NCBI GenBank assembly: GCA_945952315.1
Contig: CAMFIE010000019.1
Location: 1 to 64,000 of the forward strand
DNA from: an uncultured Rhizobium sp.
GTDB lineage: Bacteria; Pseudomonadota; Alphaproteobacteria; Rhizobiales; Rhizobiaceae
DNA: 64,000 nucleotides
Reading direction: 5' to 3'
Shown: positions 23,888-32,094 of the stretch, in pieces
Layout: every line of letters starts with the position of its first letter
Position numbering within the stretch: the first letter of the stretch is position 1
Program-made: the position numbers and the translations under genes
Notes under the pieces: model-generated
Told to the model about the DNA's origin: nothing
Database searches by the model: none
What the model saw: the letters and a program-made list of their open reading frames with translations, nothing else

Positions 23888-24853
23888 ATGTCCAGTTCCA
23901 TTTTCACCGGCTGCATTCCGGCCCTGATGACCCCCTGCACCGCGGACCGCAAGCCGGACTATGATGCGCTTGTGAAGAAGGGCAAGGAACTGGTCGCCGC
24001 CGGCATGTCCGCCGTCGTCTATTGCGGTTCGATGGGCGACTGGCCGCTTCTCACCGACGAACAGCGCATGGAAGGCGTGGAGCGGCTGGTGAAGGCAGGC
24101 CTCAAGGTCATCGTCGGCACCGGCGCGGTGAACAGCGCCAAGGCCGTGGAACATGCCGCCCATGCGCAGAAGGTGGGCGCGCATGGCCTGATGGTCATTC
24201 CGCGCGTTCTCTCGCGCGGGCCGTCGATTGCCGCGCAGAAGGCCCATTTCAAGGCGATCCTTTCGGCCGCGCCCGATCTTCCGGCCGTGATCTACAACAG
24301 CCCCTATTACGGCTTTGCGACCCGGGCGGACCTGTTCTTCGCGCTGCGCGCCGAGCACAAGAACCTCGTCGGCTTCAAGGAATTCGGCGGCGTTGCGGAT
24401 CTGCGCTATGCGGCCGAAAACATCACCAGCGGCAATGACGACATCACGCTGATGGTTGGCGTGGATACCGCCGTCTACCACGGCTTCGTCAATTGCGGGG
24501 CAGCCGGCGCGATCACCGGCATCGGCAATGTGCTGCCGAAGGAAGTGCTGCATATGGTGGCGCTCTGCGAAGCCGCCGCGAAGGGCGATCACGAGGCACG
24601 CGTGAAGGCGCAGGAGCTGGAACAGGCGCTGAACGTGCTCTCCACCTTCGATGAAGGCCCGGATCTGGTGCTGTACTACAAGTATCTGATGGTGCTGACT
24701 GGCAATCCGGAATATGCGCTGCATTTCTATGCAACCGATGCGCTTTCCGATGCCCAGCGTGGCTTCGTGGAGATGCAATATGCCCTGTTCCGCGACTGGT
24801 ATGCAGGCTGGTCGAAGCAGGGCGGCGCAGTCGCAAAATACAAGCCTGCCTGA
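23888..24853 (+). CDS. DapA-family lyase/deaminase (HypD-like candidate)
   Basis: The product is 321 residues. The ATG at 23888 has a GAGGAGAG ribosome binding site, which decides the start. The class I aldolase barrel is clear: GCIPALMTPCTADRKPDYD at the N-terminus, the GSMGDWPLL loop, the tyrosine in YNSPYYG, and the Schiff-base lysine in GFKEFGG. Relatives include dihydrodipicolinate synthase, N-acetylneuraminate lyase and pyrroline-4-hydroxy-2-carboxylate deaminase (HypD/LhpC) of hydroxyproline breakdown. The D-amino-acid-dehydrogenase-like gene directly downstream favours the last. It is not the biosynthetic DapA, judging from context. Confidence 0.85.
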   Translation: MSSSIFTGCIPALMTPCTADRKPDYDALVKKGKELVAAGMSAVVYCGSMGDWPLLTDEQRMEGVERLVKAGLKVIVGTGAVNSAKAVEHAAHAQKVGAHGLMVIPRVLSRGPSIAAQKAHFKAILSAAPDLPAVIYNSPYYGFATRADLFFALRAEHKNLVGFKEFGGVADLRYAAENITSGNDDITLMVGVDTAVYHGFVNCGAAGAITGIGNVLPKEVLHMVALCEAAAKGDHEARVKAQELEQALNVLSTFDEGPDLVLYYKYLMVLTGNPEYALHFYATDALSDAQRGFVEMQYALFRDWYAGWSKQGGAVAKYKPA

Positions 24854-24877
24854 TCTGGAACTGGAATGGGGAAGCCA

Positions 24878-26104
24878 ATGGAAAAGCCGGACGTTCTCAT
24901 TATCGGTGCGGGTGTGGTGGGTCTTTCCACCGCGCTGGCGCTGATTGCCCGCGGAAAAAGCGTGCGGGTGATCGACCGGGAAGGACCGGCAGCCGGGGCA
25001 TCTCAGGGCAATGCCGGGGCCTTTGCCTTTACCGATGTGTTGCCGCTCGCCTCGCCGCGCATCATCCGGCAGGCCCCGAAATGGCTGCTTGATCCGCTGG
25101 GCCCGCTTTCGATCCCGCCCTCCTATGCGCTCCATCTCCTGCCCTGGCTCTACCGTTTCTGGCGGGCGAGCTTTCCGGCACAGGTTGCCGCCTCGACCAT
25201 CACCCAGACGGCGATGATGGGGCTTTCCAAAACCGCGCTCGAGGCGCATCTGGCGCGGGAAGGACTGACCGGGATGCTCCGCCACGAGGGCAATCTGCAG
25301 GTCTATGAGGGCGAGGCGGAGTTCAGAAGCTCCTTGCCCGGCTGGGCGCTCCGGGAAAAACTCGGGATCGCCTTCAAGCATGTGACCGGCGAGGAAATCG
25401 CCCGCTTCCAGCCCGGCCTGTCACGCCAGTTCACCCACGCGACCTTCACGCCCGGCTGGTATTCCATCTCCGATCCGAAGGATTATACGCTGGCCCTTGC
25501 CGACCGCGTGCGGGAAAAAGGCGGCGAAATCCGGTTGACCGAAGCGCGCGCCGTGACCCGCGCTGGCGTTGAAACCGCATCCGGCCTGATGCAGGCGGAT
25601 CATGTGATCGTCGCGGCAGGAGCTTTTTCGCACCGGCTGGTCAAGCCGCTCGGGCTTTCGGTGCCGCTCGAAACCGAACGCGGCTATAATACGACCCTGC
25701 CCGGCGATGCCTTCGATATCCGCACGCAGATCACCTTCGGCGGCCACGGCTTTGTCGTCACCCGGCTTTCAAGCGGCATCCGGGTGGGTGGCGCGGTGGA
25801 GCTTGGCGGTCTCGAACTGCCGCCGAACTACAAGCGCTCGGAAGCCATGCTCACCAAGGCGGCGCGCTTCCTGCCGGGCCTGAAAACGGATGGCGGTCGC
25901 CAATGGATGGGCTTCCGCCCCTCGCTTCCCGATTCCCTCCCCGCCATCGGTCGGGTTCCTGGCGCCGGAAACATCCTCTGCGCCTTCGGCCACGGTCATC
26001 TCGGACTGACGCAGAGTGCCGGGACAGCCGCAATCATCGCCGATCTTGTGACGGGCGCAACGCCCGGGATCGACATCACCCCGTTTGCTCCGGACCGGTT
26101 CTGA
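24878..26104 (+). CDS. FAD-dependent D-amino acid dehydrogenase-like oxidoreductase
   Basis: The product is 408 residues from the ATG at 24878, which follows GGGGAAG; an ATG at 24866 would add four residues. The FAD-binding Rossmann motif is DVLIIGAGVVGLSTALALIARG. The DAO-fold C-terminus ends GRVPGAGNILCAFGHGHLGLTQSAGTAA, typical of DadA-like enzymes. In rhizobia and pseudomonads, proteins of this type oxidise D-hydroxyproline to pyrroline-4-hydroxy-2-carboxylate, the substrate of HypD-type deaminases such as the one encoded upstream. Specificity is inferred from that pairing. It is the last gene of the cluster and is followed by mosaic repeats. Confidence 0.88.
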   Translation: MEKPDVLIIGAGVVGLSTALALIARGKSVRVIDREGPAAGASQGNAGAFAFTDVLPLASPRIIRQAPKWLLDPLGPLSIPPSYALHLLPWLYRFWRASFPAQVAASTITQTAMMGLSKTALEAHLAREGLTGMLRHEGNLQVYEGEAEFRSSLPGWALREKLGIAFKHVTGEEIARFQPGLSRQFTHATFTPGWYSISDPKDYTLALADRVREKGGEIRLTEARAVTRAGVETASGLMQADHVIVAAGAFSHRLVKPLGLSVPLETERGYNTTLPGDAFDIRTQITFGGHGFVVTRLSSGIRVGGAVELGGLELPPNYKRSEAMLTKAARFLPGLKTDGGRQWMGFRPSLPDSLPAIGRVPGAGNILCAFGHGHLGLTQSAGTAAIIADLVTGATPGIDITPFAPDRF

Positions 26105-26135
26105 AAAGCGGTGCATTGACGTTTTTTGCTTTCGA

Positions 26136-26229
26136 CCCCCACCCCAGCCCTCCCCACAAGGGGGAGGGAGTGGGTCGAGTTTGCCGCAAAGTCCCCCTCC
26201 CCCTTGTGGGGAGGGGTTAGGGGTGGGGG
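26136..26229. repeat. Intergenic mosaic repeat, inverted pair A
   Basis: Two long GC-rich arms, about 26136-26170 and 26193-26229, are inverted copies sharing CCCCACAAGGGGGAGGG. They would form a large hairpin between the convergent oxidoreductase and CoA-transferase genes. Confidence 0.8.
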
Positions 26230-26252
26230 TTAAAAAAATGCAATCTGAAATT

Positions 26253-26375
26253 TGCCCCTCATCCCCCTGCCGGGACTTTCTCCCCGCTTGCGGGGAGAAG
26301 GGAGCACAACAACAGTCCTCTTGCGTCCTTCTCCCCGCAAGCGGGGAGAAGGTGGCGGCAGCCGGATGAGGGGCG
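26253..26375. repeat. Intergenic mosaic repeat, inverted pair B (RIME-like)
   Basis: Two arms (26253-26303 and 26325-26375) are inverted copies that begin with GCCCCTCATCC at the outer ends, each containing the palindrome CTCCCCGCTTGCGGGGAG. A related unit recurs at 49146-49272. The layout resembles the RIME class of rhizobial intergenic mosaic elements. It may act as a bidirectional terminator. Confidence 0.75.
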
Positions 26376-26385
26376 AACCCCAACC

Positions 26386-27495
26386 CTACTTCCCGCCCAG
26401 ACGTGGCGAAGGCTTGCCGACCGCGAGTTCGGCATCGGAAAAAAGGATGGGCGTGCGCAGGCCCGGAATGCCGTTGCATTCCACCTTCATGCCGCGATGG
26501 ATGAATTGCGGGTCGGAGAAGACCTCTTCCACCGTGTTGATCGGCCCGGCCGGCACGCCGATGCTTTCGAGCGCATCGAGAAGGCCGAGCTTGGTGAAGG
26601 TGACCGTGCGCCCGGTCAGCATGTCCGTCAGCGCATCGCGATTGGCCACGCGGGCGCCATTGGTGCGATAGCGCTCATCGGCAGCGAGTTCGCCGAGACC
26701 CAACAGGTCCGCCAGTCTCGCAAACTGCTGGTCATTGCCGCAGGCGATGATGATATGGCCATCCGAGGTCGGGAAGACCTGATAGGGCGCGATGTTGGGA
26801 TGGGCATTGCCGAGACGACGCGGGCTGTTGCCGGAGGCGAGGAAATTCATCGCCTGATTGGCAAGCACCCCGGTCATCGCATCGAAGAGCGCCATGTCGA
26901 TATGCTGGCCGCGACCGGTGCGCTGCCGCTGGATCAGCGCCGCCTGAATGCCCACAACCGAATAAAGCCCGGTAAAGATATCGGCAAAGGCGACGCCCAC
27001 CTTCTGCGGCTCGCCTTTCGGATCACCGGTAAGATCCATGATGCCCGCCATGCCCTGAATGATGAAATCATAGCCCGCGCGGCTGGCATAGGGTCCGGTC
27101 TGGCCGAAGCCGGTGATCGAGCAATAGATCAGCTTCGGATTGAGCGCCGACAGGCTGGCATAATCGAGGCCGAATTTCTTCAGGCCCCCGACTTTGAAAT
27201 TCTCGATCACCACATCGGCATCGGCGATGAGGGCCTTGACCTTTTCGAGATCGGCGGGATTGGAGAAATCGGCGATCATGCCCTGCTTGCCGCGATTGCA
27301 GGCATGGTAATAGGCAGCCGAACGCTCGCCCTCATCCTCGATCCACGGCGGGCCCCATTTGCGGGTATCGTCCCCTTCCGGACTTTCCACCTTGATCACC
27401 TCTGCCCCGAGATCGGCCAGCGTCTGCCCGGCAAAGGGACCGGCCAGAATACGGGCCAGTTCAACGACCTTGATGCCCTGAAGCGGTGCGGTCAT
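26386..27495 (-). CDS. Class III (CaiB/BaiF) CoA-transferase, probable glutarate CoA-transferase
   Basis: The product is 369 residues from the ATG at 27495. The N-terminus GIKVVELARILAGPFAGQTLADLGAEVIKVE is the hallmark of family III CoA-transferases, and the catalytic aspartate lies in HIDMALFDAMTGVL. It sits upstream-paired with a glutaryl-CoA dehydrogenase gene on the same strand. Succinyl-CoA:glutarate CoA-transferases belong to this family, so glutarate activation to glutaryl-CoA is the likely job. The two genes are separated by 150 bases that hold a repeat, so they may be two transcripts. Confidence 0.85.
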   Translation of the reverse strand: MTAPLQGIKVVELARILAGPFAGQTLADLGAEVIKVESPEGDDTRKWGPPWIEDEGERSAAYYHACNRGKQGMIADFSNPADLEKVKALIADADVVIENFKVGGLKKFGLDYASLSALNPKLIYCSITGFGQTGPYASRAGYDFIIQGMAGIMDLTGDPKGEPQKVGVAFADIFTGLYSVVGIQAALIQRQRTGRGQHIDMALFDAMTGVLANQAMNFLASGNSPRRLGNAHPNIAPYQVFPTSDGHIIIACGNDQQFARLADLLGLGELAADERYRTNGARVANRDALTDMLTGRTVTFTKLGLLDALESIGVPAGPINTVEEVFSDPQFIHRGMKVECNGIPGLRTPILFSDAELAVGKPSPRLGGK

Positions 27496-27550
27496 GGAGA
27501 GTTTCCTTCCTTGTACGGAATGGGAGGCGAAATTCATCAGGACGTGGCGA

Positions 27551-27625
27551 AAATGGTGTCTTTCGAGCACCGGAGCGGAGCGTACATCAGGTACGTGAGC
27601 ACCGGAGCGCAGAAAGACGCCATTT
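27551..27625. repeat. Inverted-repeat element between CoA-transferase and dehydrogenase genes
   Basis: Outer arms AAATGGTGTCTTTC (27551-27564) and GAAAGACGCCATTT (27612-27625) are inverted with one mismatch. Inside are two direct copies of GAGCACCGGAGCG and two GTAC boxes. It looks like a small dispersed palindromic element; other copies were not seen in this window. Confidence 0.6.
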
Positions 27626-27645
27626 GCAGGCCGTCATGATGGATT

Positions 27646-28833
27646 TCAGAAGAAGGCCTGGAGGCCGGTCTGGGCGCGGCCCAGAATCAGCGCATGCACA
27701 TCATGGGTGCCCTCGTATGTGTTCACCGTTTCGAGGTTCTGGGCATGGCGCATGACGTGGTATTCGGCCTGAATGCCGTTGCCGCCATGCATGTCGCGGG
27801 CCTGACGGGCGATATCCAGCGCCTTGCCGCAATTGTTGCGCTTGACGATGGAGATCATTTCCGGCGCGAAATCGTGTTCGTCCATCAGACGGCCAACCCG
27901 CAGCGAGCCCTGCAGGCCGAGCGAGATTTCCGTCTGCATGTCGGCGAGCTTCTTCTGGAAGAGCTGCGTCTGGGCGAGCGGGCGGCCAAACTGCTTGCGG
28001 TCCAGACCATACTGGCGGGCGCGGTGCCAGCAATCCTCGGCGGCACCCATCACACCCCAGGAAATGCCATAGCGGGCGCGGTTGAGACAGCCGAACGGAC
28101 CGGCAAGGCCGGAAACATTCGGCAAAAGCGCATCTTCGGACACCTCGACACCATCCATCACCACCTCACCGGTGATCGAGGCGCGCAGCGACAGCTTGCC
28201 CTTGATCTGCGGTGCGGAAAGCCCCTTCATGCCCTTTTCCAGGATGAAGCCGCGGATCTTGTTGTCATGCGCTTCCGACTTTGCCCAGACGACGAAGACG
28301 TCAGCAATCGGCGCGTTGGAAATCCAGGTCTTGGCACCGGAAATCCTGTAGCCATTGGCGGTCTTCACCGCGCGCGTCTTCATCGAACCCGGATCGGAAC
28401 CGGCATCCGGCTCGGTGAGCCCGAAGCAGCCGATCAGCTCGCCGGAGACCAGACCCGGCAGATACTTGTCGCGCTGCGCTTCCGAGCCATAGGTATAGAT
28501 CGGGAAGATCACCAGCGAGGACTGCACGCTCATCATCGAGCGATAGCCGGAATCGATGCGCTCGATTTCGCGGGCGACCAGACCGTAGGAGACGTAATTG
28601 GCACCGGCCGCACCGTATTTTTCCGGCAGCGTGACGCCGAGAAGCCCGGCCTCGCCCATCTTGCGGAACAGCGACGGATCGGTCTTTTCCTCAAGATAGG
28701 CATCGGACACACGGGGCGCGAGCTCAGCCGCGGCAAAGGCGCGCGCGGCATCGCGGATCATCCGTTCTTCCTCGGTCAGCTGCTTTTCAAAACGGAACGC
28801 ATCGTCCCAGGCAAAAGGCGTCATGTCGCTCAT
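27646..28833 (-). CDS. gcdH: Glutaryl-CoA dehydrogenase
   Basis: The product is 395 residues, the usual length. The acyl-CoA dehydrogenase fold is complete: [21 protein letters not shown], the FAD-binding [18 protein letters not shown] segment, and the catalytic glutamate in [41 protein letters not shown] is also typical of the GCDH branch. The enzyme oxidatively decarboxylates glutaryl-CoA to crotonyl-CoA in lysine, tryptophan and glutarate breakdown. It is divergent from a LysR gene 96 bases away, the standard arrangement for control of this gene. Confidence 0.93.
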   Translation of the reverse strand: MSDMTPFAWDDAFRFEKQLTEEERMIRDAARAFAAAELAPRVSDAYLEEKTDPSLFRKMGEAGLLGVTLPEKYGAAGANYVSYGLVAREIERIDSGYRSMMSVQSSLVIFPIYTYGSEAQRDKYLPGLVSGELIGCFGLTEPDAGSDPGSMKTRAVKTANGYRISGAKTWISNAPIADVFVVWAKSEAHDNKIRGFILEKGMKGLSAPQIKGKLSLRASITGEVVMDGVEVSEDALLPNVSGLAGPFGCLNRARYGISWGVMGAAEDCWHRARQYGLDRKQFGRPLAQTQLFQKKLADMQTEISLGLQGSLRVGRLMDEHDFAPEMISIVKRNNCGKALDIARQARDMHGGNGIQAEYHVMRHAQNLETVNTYEGTHDVHALILGRAQTGLQAFF

Positions 28834-28929
28834 ATCAATCCTCCAGAAGGTTGCGCGAAGAGTGCCCGCCCGGCCTTTTCAAGACAAGCCATATTTACTC
28901 TTTCCGCTTTGAGCTTTACTCATATCCAC

Positions 28930-29901
28930 ATGAAGGAAATCCAGAGACGCCTGTTGCCCTCCACGGCCCAGCTCGCCGCCTTCGAGGCGGTGGCGCGGCT
29001 TGGCAGTTTTTCCGCTGCCGCCGAAGCGCTGTCGCTCACTCCGGGCGCCATCAGCAGGCATGTGGACGGGCTGGAGGGCCAGCTCGGCGTGAAGCTCGTT
29101 TCGCGCACCAACAAGGGCGTGACGCTGACAGAAAAAGGGCGGCGCTATGCAGAAGGTGCCGCGGCGATCATCAATGATCTCAGGCTCCTTTCACTGGAGG
29201 CGATGTCGACCGGCCAGCAGGGGCTGATCAATATCGCGATCCTGCCGACCTTCGGCACACGCTGGCTACTGCCGCGCATTCCCGGTTTCGTTGCCGCCAA
29301 TCCGGATATCACGCTGAATTTCGTCACCCGCATCGGCCGGGTGGATTTTTCCGGCGACCGGCTGGATGCGGCCATTCATGTGGGCAAGCCCTTTTCGCAG
29401 AGCCTTACCTTCGAGCATCTGATGCCGGAAATCGTGGCACCTGTCGCAAGCCCGGATTTCGCAAGGGAAAACAGGCTCACCGCGCCCGAGCAGCTGAAGG
29501 CCATGCCGCTTCTTGAGATGGTGTCACGGCCGGATGGCTGGCGCAACTGGTTCGAGCAGATGGGCGTGTCGGGAAGTTATCGCGAAGGCATGCGCTTCGA
29601 GCAGTTCATGAATGTGGCACAGGCCTGCATGGCCGGGCTCGGCATTGCGCTGATGCCGCTGTTCCTCATCCAGTCGGAGCTGGAAAGCGGGCAACTGGTG
29701 GAAATGGACGTGCCACGCCACGCGACCGGCAACGGCTATTATCTGGTGCATCCCGGCGAACGGCGGGCCGAAGGTGCCATCAGCCGCCTGGCGCAATGGC
29801 TGAAGGGTGAGGCCGCAGCCTTTGTCAAAGCGGAAAGCGCACCGGGCCGCGCGCTTTCGCCAGAGCGTCAGGCCTCGCCGCCACCTGCCGCAAAACGATA
29901 G
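28930..29901 (+). CDS. LysR family regulator of the glutarate genes
   Basis: The product is 323 residues from the ATG at 28930. A much longer in-frame extension runs antisense through gcdH and is rejected. The helix-turn-helix reads LAAFEAVARLGSFSAAAEALSLTPGAISRHVDGLE. The effector domain (INIAILPTFGTRWLLPRI) is of the GcvA-like type. Divergence from gcdH suggests it controls that gene. Its last 34 bases overlap the end of the convergent kdpE-like gene. Confidence 0.9.
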   Translation: MKEIQRRLLPSTAQLAAFEAVARLGSFSAAAEALSLTPGAISRHVDGLEGQLGVKLVSRTNKGVTLTEKGRRYAEGAAAIINDLRLLSLEAMSTGQQGLINIAILPTFGTRWLLPRIPGFVAANPDITLNFVTRIGRVDFSGDRLDAAIHVGKPFSQSLTFEHLMPEIVAPVASPDFARENRLTAPEQLKAMPLLEMVSRPDGWRNWFEQMGVSGSYREGMRFEQFMNVAQACMAGLGIALMPLFLIQSELESGQLVEMDVPRHATGNGYYLVHPGERRAEGAISRLAQWLKGEAAAFVKAESAPGRALSPERQASPPPAAKR

Positions 29902-30557
29902 CCGATCCCCGGTTCGGTGAAAATGAAGCGTGGCGAAAGCGGATCATCGCCGAGCTTTTCGCGGATGTGCTGGGTATGGATGCGCAAACCCTGATTGCCA
30001 TCCGGCGCGTGCCGGCCCCAGACGTCGCGGATCAGCTGGTTGTGGGTCAGAACCTTGCCGCGATGACGGATCATGGTGGAAAGCAGCTTGAACTCGATCG
30101 GGGTAAGATGCACATCAGCCCCGTCGAGAGTAACCCGGCGCGCGGCAAGATCGACAGTAAGACCCTCCACCTCATAGACCGGTTCTCCGGTGGTGCCGGT
30201 GCGGGCCGCATGCCGCAGCGCCACCTTGATGCGGGCAGAAAGTTCGATGGGTGAAAACGGCTTGGTGAGATAGTCATCGGCCCCGCTTTCCAGCGCCTGA
30301 ACCTTTTCGGTCTCCTGATCGCGCGCGGACAGGACGATGATCGGGATTTCGCACCATTCGCGGATCGAGCGGATCAGATCCTGCCCGTCTTCATCCGGCA
30401 GGCCTAGATCCAAGAGGATCACGTCTGGCCGCAGATGCAGGATCGCCTGTCGGCCGGAGCGGGCATCTTCGGCCTCGCTGACTGCATGCCCCAGCGCCTC
30501 GAGCGAGCGGCGCAGCAGACGCCGGACCTGCACTTCATCTTCGATGATCAGGATCAT
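29868..30557 (-). CDS. kdpE: KdpE-like response regulator (OmpR family)
   Basis: The product is 229 residues. The receiver domain carries the acidic pair in ILIIEDEVQVRRLLRRSLE, the phospho-acceptor aspartate in VILLDLGLPDEDG and the lysine in YLTKPFSPIEL. The C-terminal winged helix ends in RIHTQHIREKLGDDP and EPGIGYRFA. It is the partner of the histidine kinase gene, which it overlaps by four bases. No kdpFABC genes are present; the neighbouring potassium gene is kup, so kup is a plausible target. Confidence 0.9.
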   Translation of the reverse strand: MILIIEDEVQVRRLLRRSLEALGHAVSEAEDARSGRQAILHLRPDVILLDLGLPDEDGQDLIRSIREWCEIPIIVLSARDQETEKVQALESGADDYLTKPFSPIELSARIKVALRHAARTGTTGEPVYEVEGLTVDLAARRVTLDGADVHLTPIEFKLLSTMIRHRGKVLTHNQLIRDVWGRHAPDGNQGLRIHTQHIREKLGDDPLSPRFIFTEPGIGYRFAAGGGEA

Positions 30558-32011
30558 GCGTCTTCGCCCTCCTTCGGCAACGGCAAGGTGAAGGAAAAGC
30601 AGGCCCCCTTGCCGTCCGGATTGTTGCGGGCATCGATGCGCCCGCCATGGGCTTCCACAATTCCCCGGCAGATCGCAAGGCCAAGCCCATGACTGCCCGG
30701 CCCCTTGCGATCCGAAAGCCCGGCCGTGCCGGTGCGGAACCGTTCAAACACCACATCCTCGTCTCCGGGCGAAAGGCCGGGGCCGTCATCACTGACCGAA
30801 GCCCGCACCTTTCCGGCTGCCCGTTCAAGCGAGATCAGGATCACGCCATTTTCGCGGGTATGGGAAATCGCATTTTCGATGAGATTGGAAAAAACCTGCT
30901 CGATCAGCGCACCATCCACCACCACCATCGGAATTTCGCCGGAAATCGCGGTGCGCAACTGGCGGCGCTCGCGGATATCGGCCATCCGCTGCAGGGCAGC
31001 CCCCAGGATTTCGGTGAGCGCATAGGGTTCCGCATTGAGCTTCAGCTGGCCCGCGGAAATGGCCGCCATCTTCAGGAGATTGCCGGTAAACTTCTGCAGG
31101 CGTGTAATCTGCTGCTGCAATTCCACCACCTCGTCCACGGCTTCGCGCGGCAGGCGCCGGCGCATGCGAAGAAGCGAGGCGACCGTGCCCGAAAGCACCG
31201 TCAAAGGCGTGCGCAGATCATGGCTGAGGGAGGAGAGAAGCACATTGCGCAGCCGCTCCGTTTCCTGCTCCGCCACCGCATGCGAGGCGTGATCCGCCTC
31301 GATGATCCGCGACAGCGCACCGGCGGCAAGGGTAGCCACCGTTTCCAGCTCCAGCTGTTCGGCGCCGCTTGCACGCTGGACATCGGCAAAGTCCAGAGCC
31401 AGCACCGCAAGCGCCCTTTCCTGCGCCAGAAGCGGTTGCAGCCAGCGCTTTCCGGTCCATTGCGGCGCAAGCGGAAGGTCATGACCGGCTTCAAGCCGCA
31501 GGCTTGCACCATAGCGCGGCTCTAGCAGACGGGTCAGGGCCGCCTCCACCTCTTCGAAGGACCGGGCACGGGAGAGATCGCGGGAAAGATCAAGGAGCAG
31601 ACGGGTCTGGTTCTGAGCCACCGCAGCCTCCGCAAGCCGGGCCGAAAGCCCGGAGGTCAGAACCGCCGCCAGCAGCGAGGCCACCAGCATGATGCCGAAG
31701 GTGATATAGGAGGCGGAATTGAGCGCCGAGAAGGAATAATAGGGCGGCGTGAACAGGAAGTTGAACGCGCCGACACTGACCACGGAAGCGAGAATGGCCG
31801 GCGCAAGTCCGAGCCGGAGCGCGACAAACACCACGGCCAGCACGTAGACCATGGTGAGATTTTCGGGCTCCGTCATTTCCCGGAAAGGAAAGGCGGCAGC
31901 AGAAGCGACCAGCACGATCAGTGCCGACAGGCCAAAGCCCGCAAGCCCATGCGGCGAAAGATCAAAGGCCTTTCGCCAGCGCGCCGCGATACTGAGTTCC
32001 ATTTCGTCCAT
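30554..32011 (-). CDS. KdpD-like sensor histidine kinase lacking the N-terminal KdpD domain
   Basis: The product is 485 residues from the ATG at 32011 (AAGGTGG site), about half the length of a full KdpD. Missing are the N-terminal KdpD and universal-stress-like domains that contact ATP and regulators in the full protein. Present are the four-span DUF4118 membrane domain (ENLTMVYVLAVVFVALRLG, then FNFLFTPPYYSF), a GAF-like part and the kinase core. That core has the H-box SSLSHDLRTPLTVL, NLIENAISH, DDGPGLSPGD and GLGLAICRGIVEAHGG. It phosphorylates the adjacent KdpE. It lies 84 bases after kup on the same strand. Confidence 0.88.
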   Translation of the reverse strand: MDEMELSIAARWRKAFDLSPHGLAGFGLSALIVLVASAAAFPFREMTEPENLTMVYVLAVVFVALRLGLAPAILASVVSVGAFNFLFTPPYYSFSALNSASYITFGIMLVASLLAAVLTSGLSARLAEAAVAQNQTRLLLDLSRDLSRARSFEEVEAALTRLLEPRYGASLRLEAGHDLPLAPQWTGKRWLQPLLAQERALAVLALDFADVQRASGAEQLELETVATLAAGALSRIIEADHASHAVAEQETERLRNVLLSSLSHDLRTPLTVLSGTVASLLRMRRRLPREAVDEVVELQQQITRLQKFTGNLLKMAAISAGQLKLNAEPYALTEILGAALQRMADIRERRQLRTAISGEIPMVVVDGALIEQVFSNLIENAISHTRENGVILISLERAAGKVRASVSDDGPGLSPGDEDVVFERFRTGTAGLSDRKGPGSHGLGLAICRGIVEAHGGRIDARNNPDGKGACFSFTLPLPKEGEDA

Positions 32012-32094
32012 CACCACCTTCACGCGCCGCCGCCAGGCCAGGATTGCCAGTGTCTCTTCTTCATAGCGGTTCCGGCTTTGCCCGTCACGGCCTG

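Noticed and set aside
27694..28929. A 412-codon open stretch running in frame into the LysR gene, antisense to gcdH
   Set aside because: It mirrors gcdH codon structure on the opposite strand and matches no family. The LysR fold begins at 28930.
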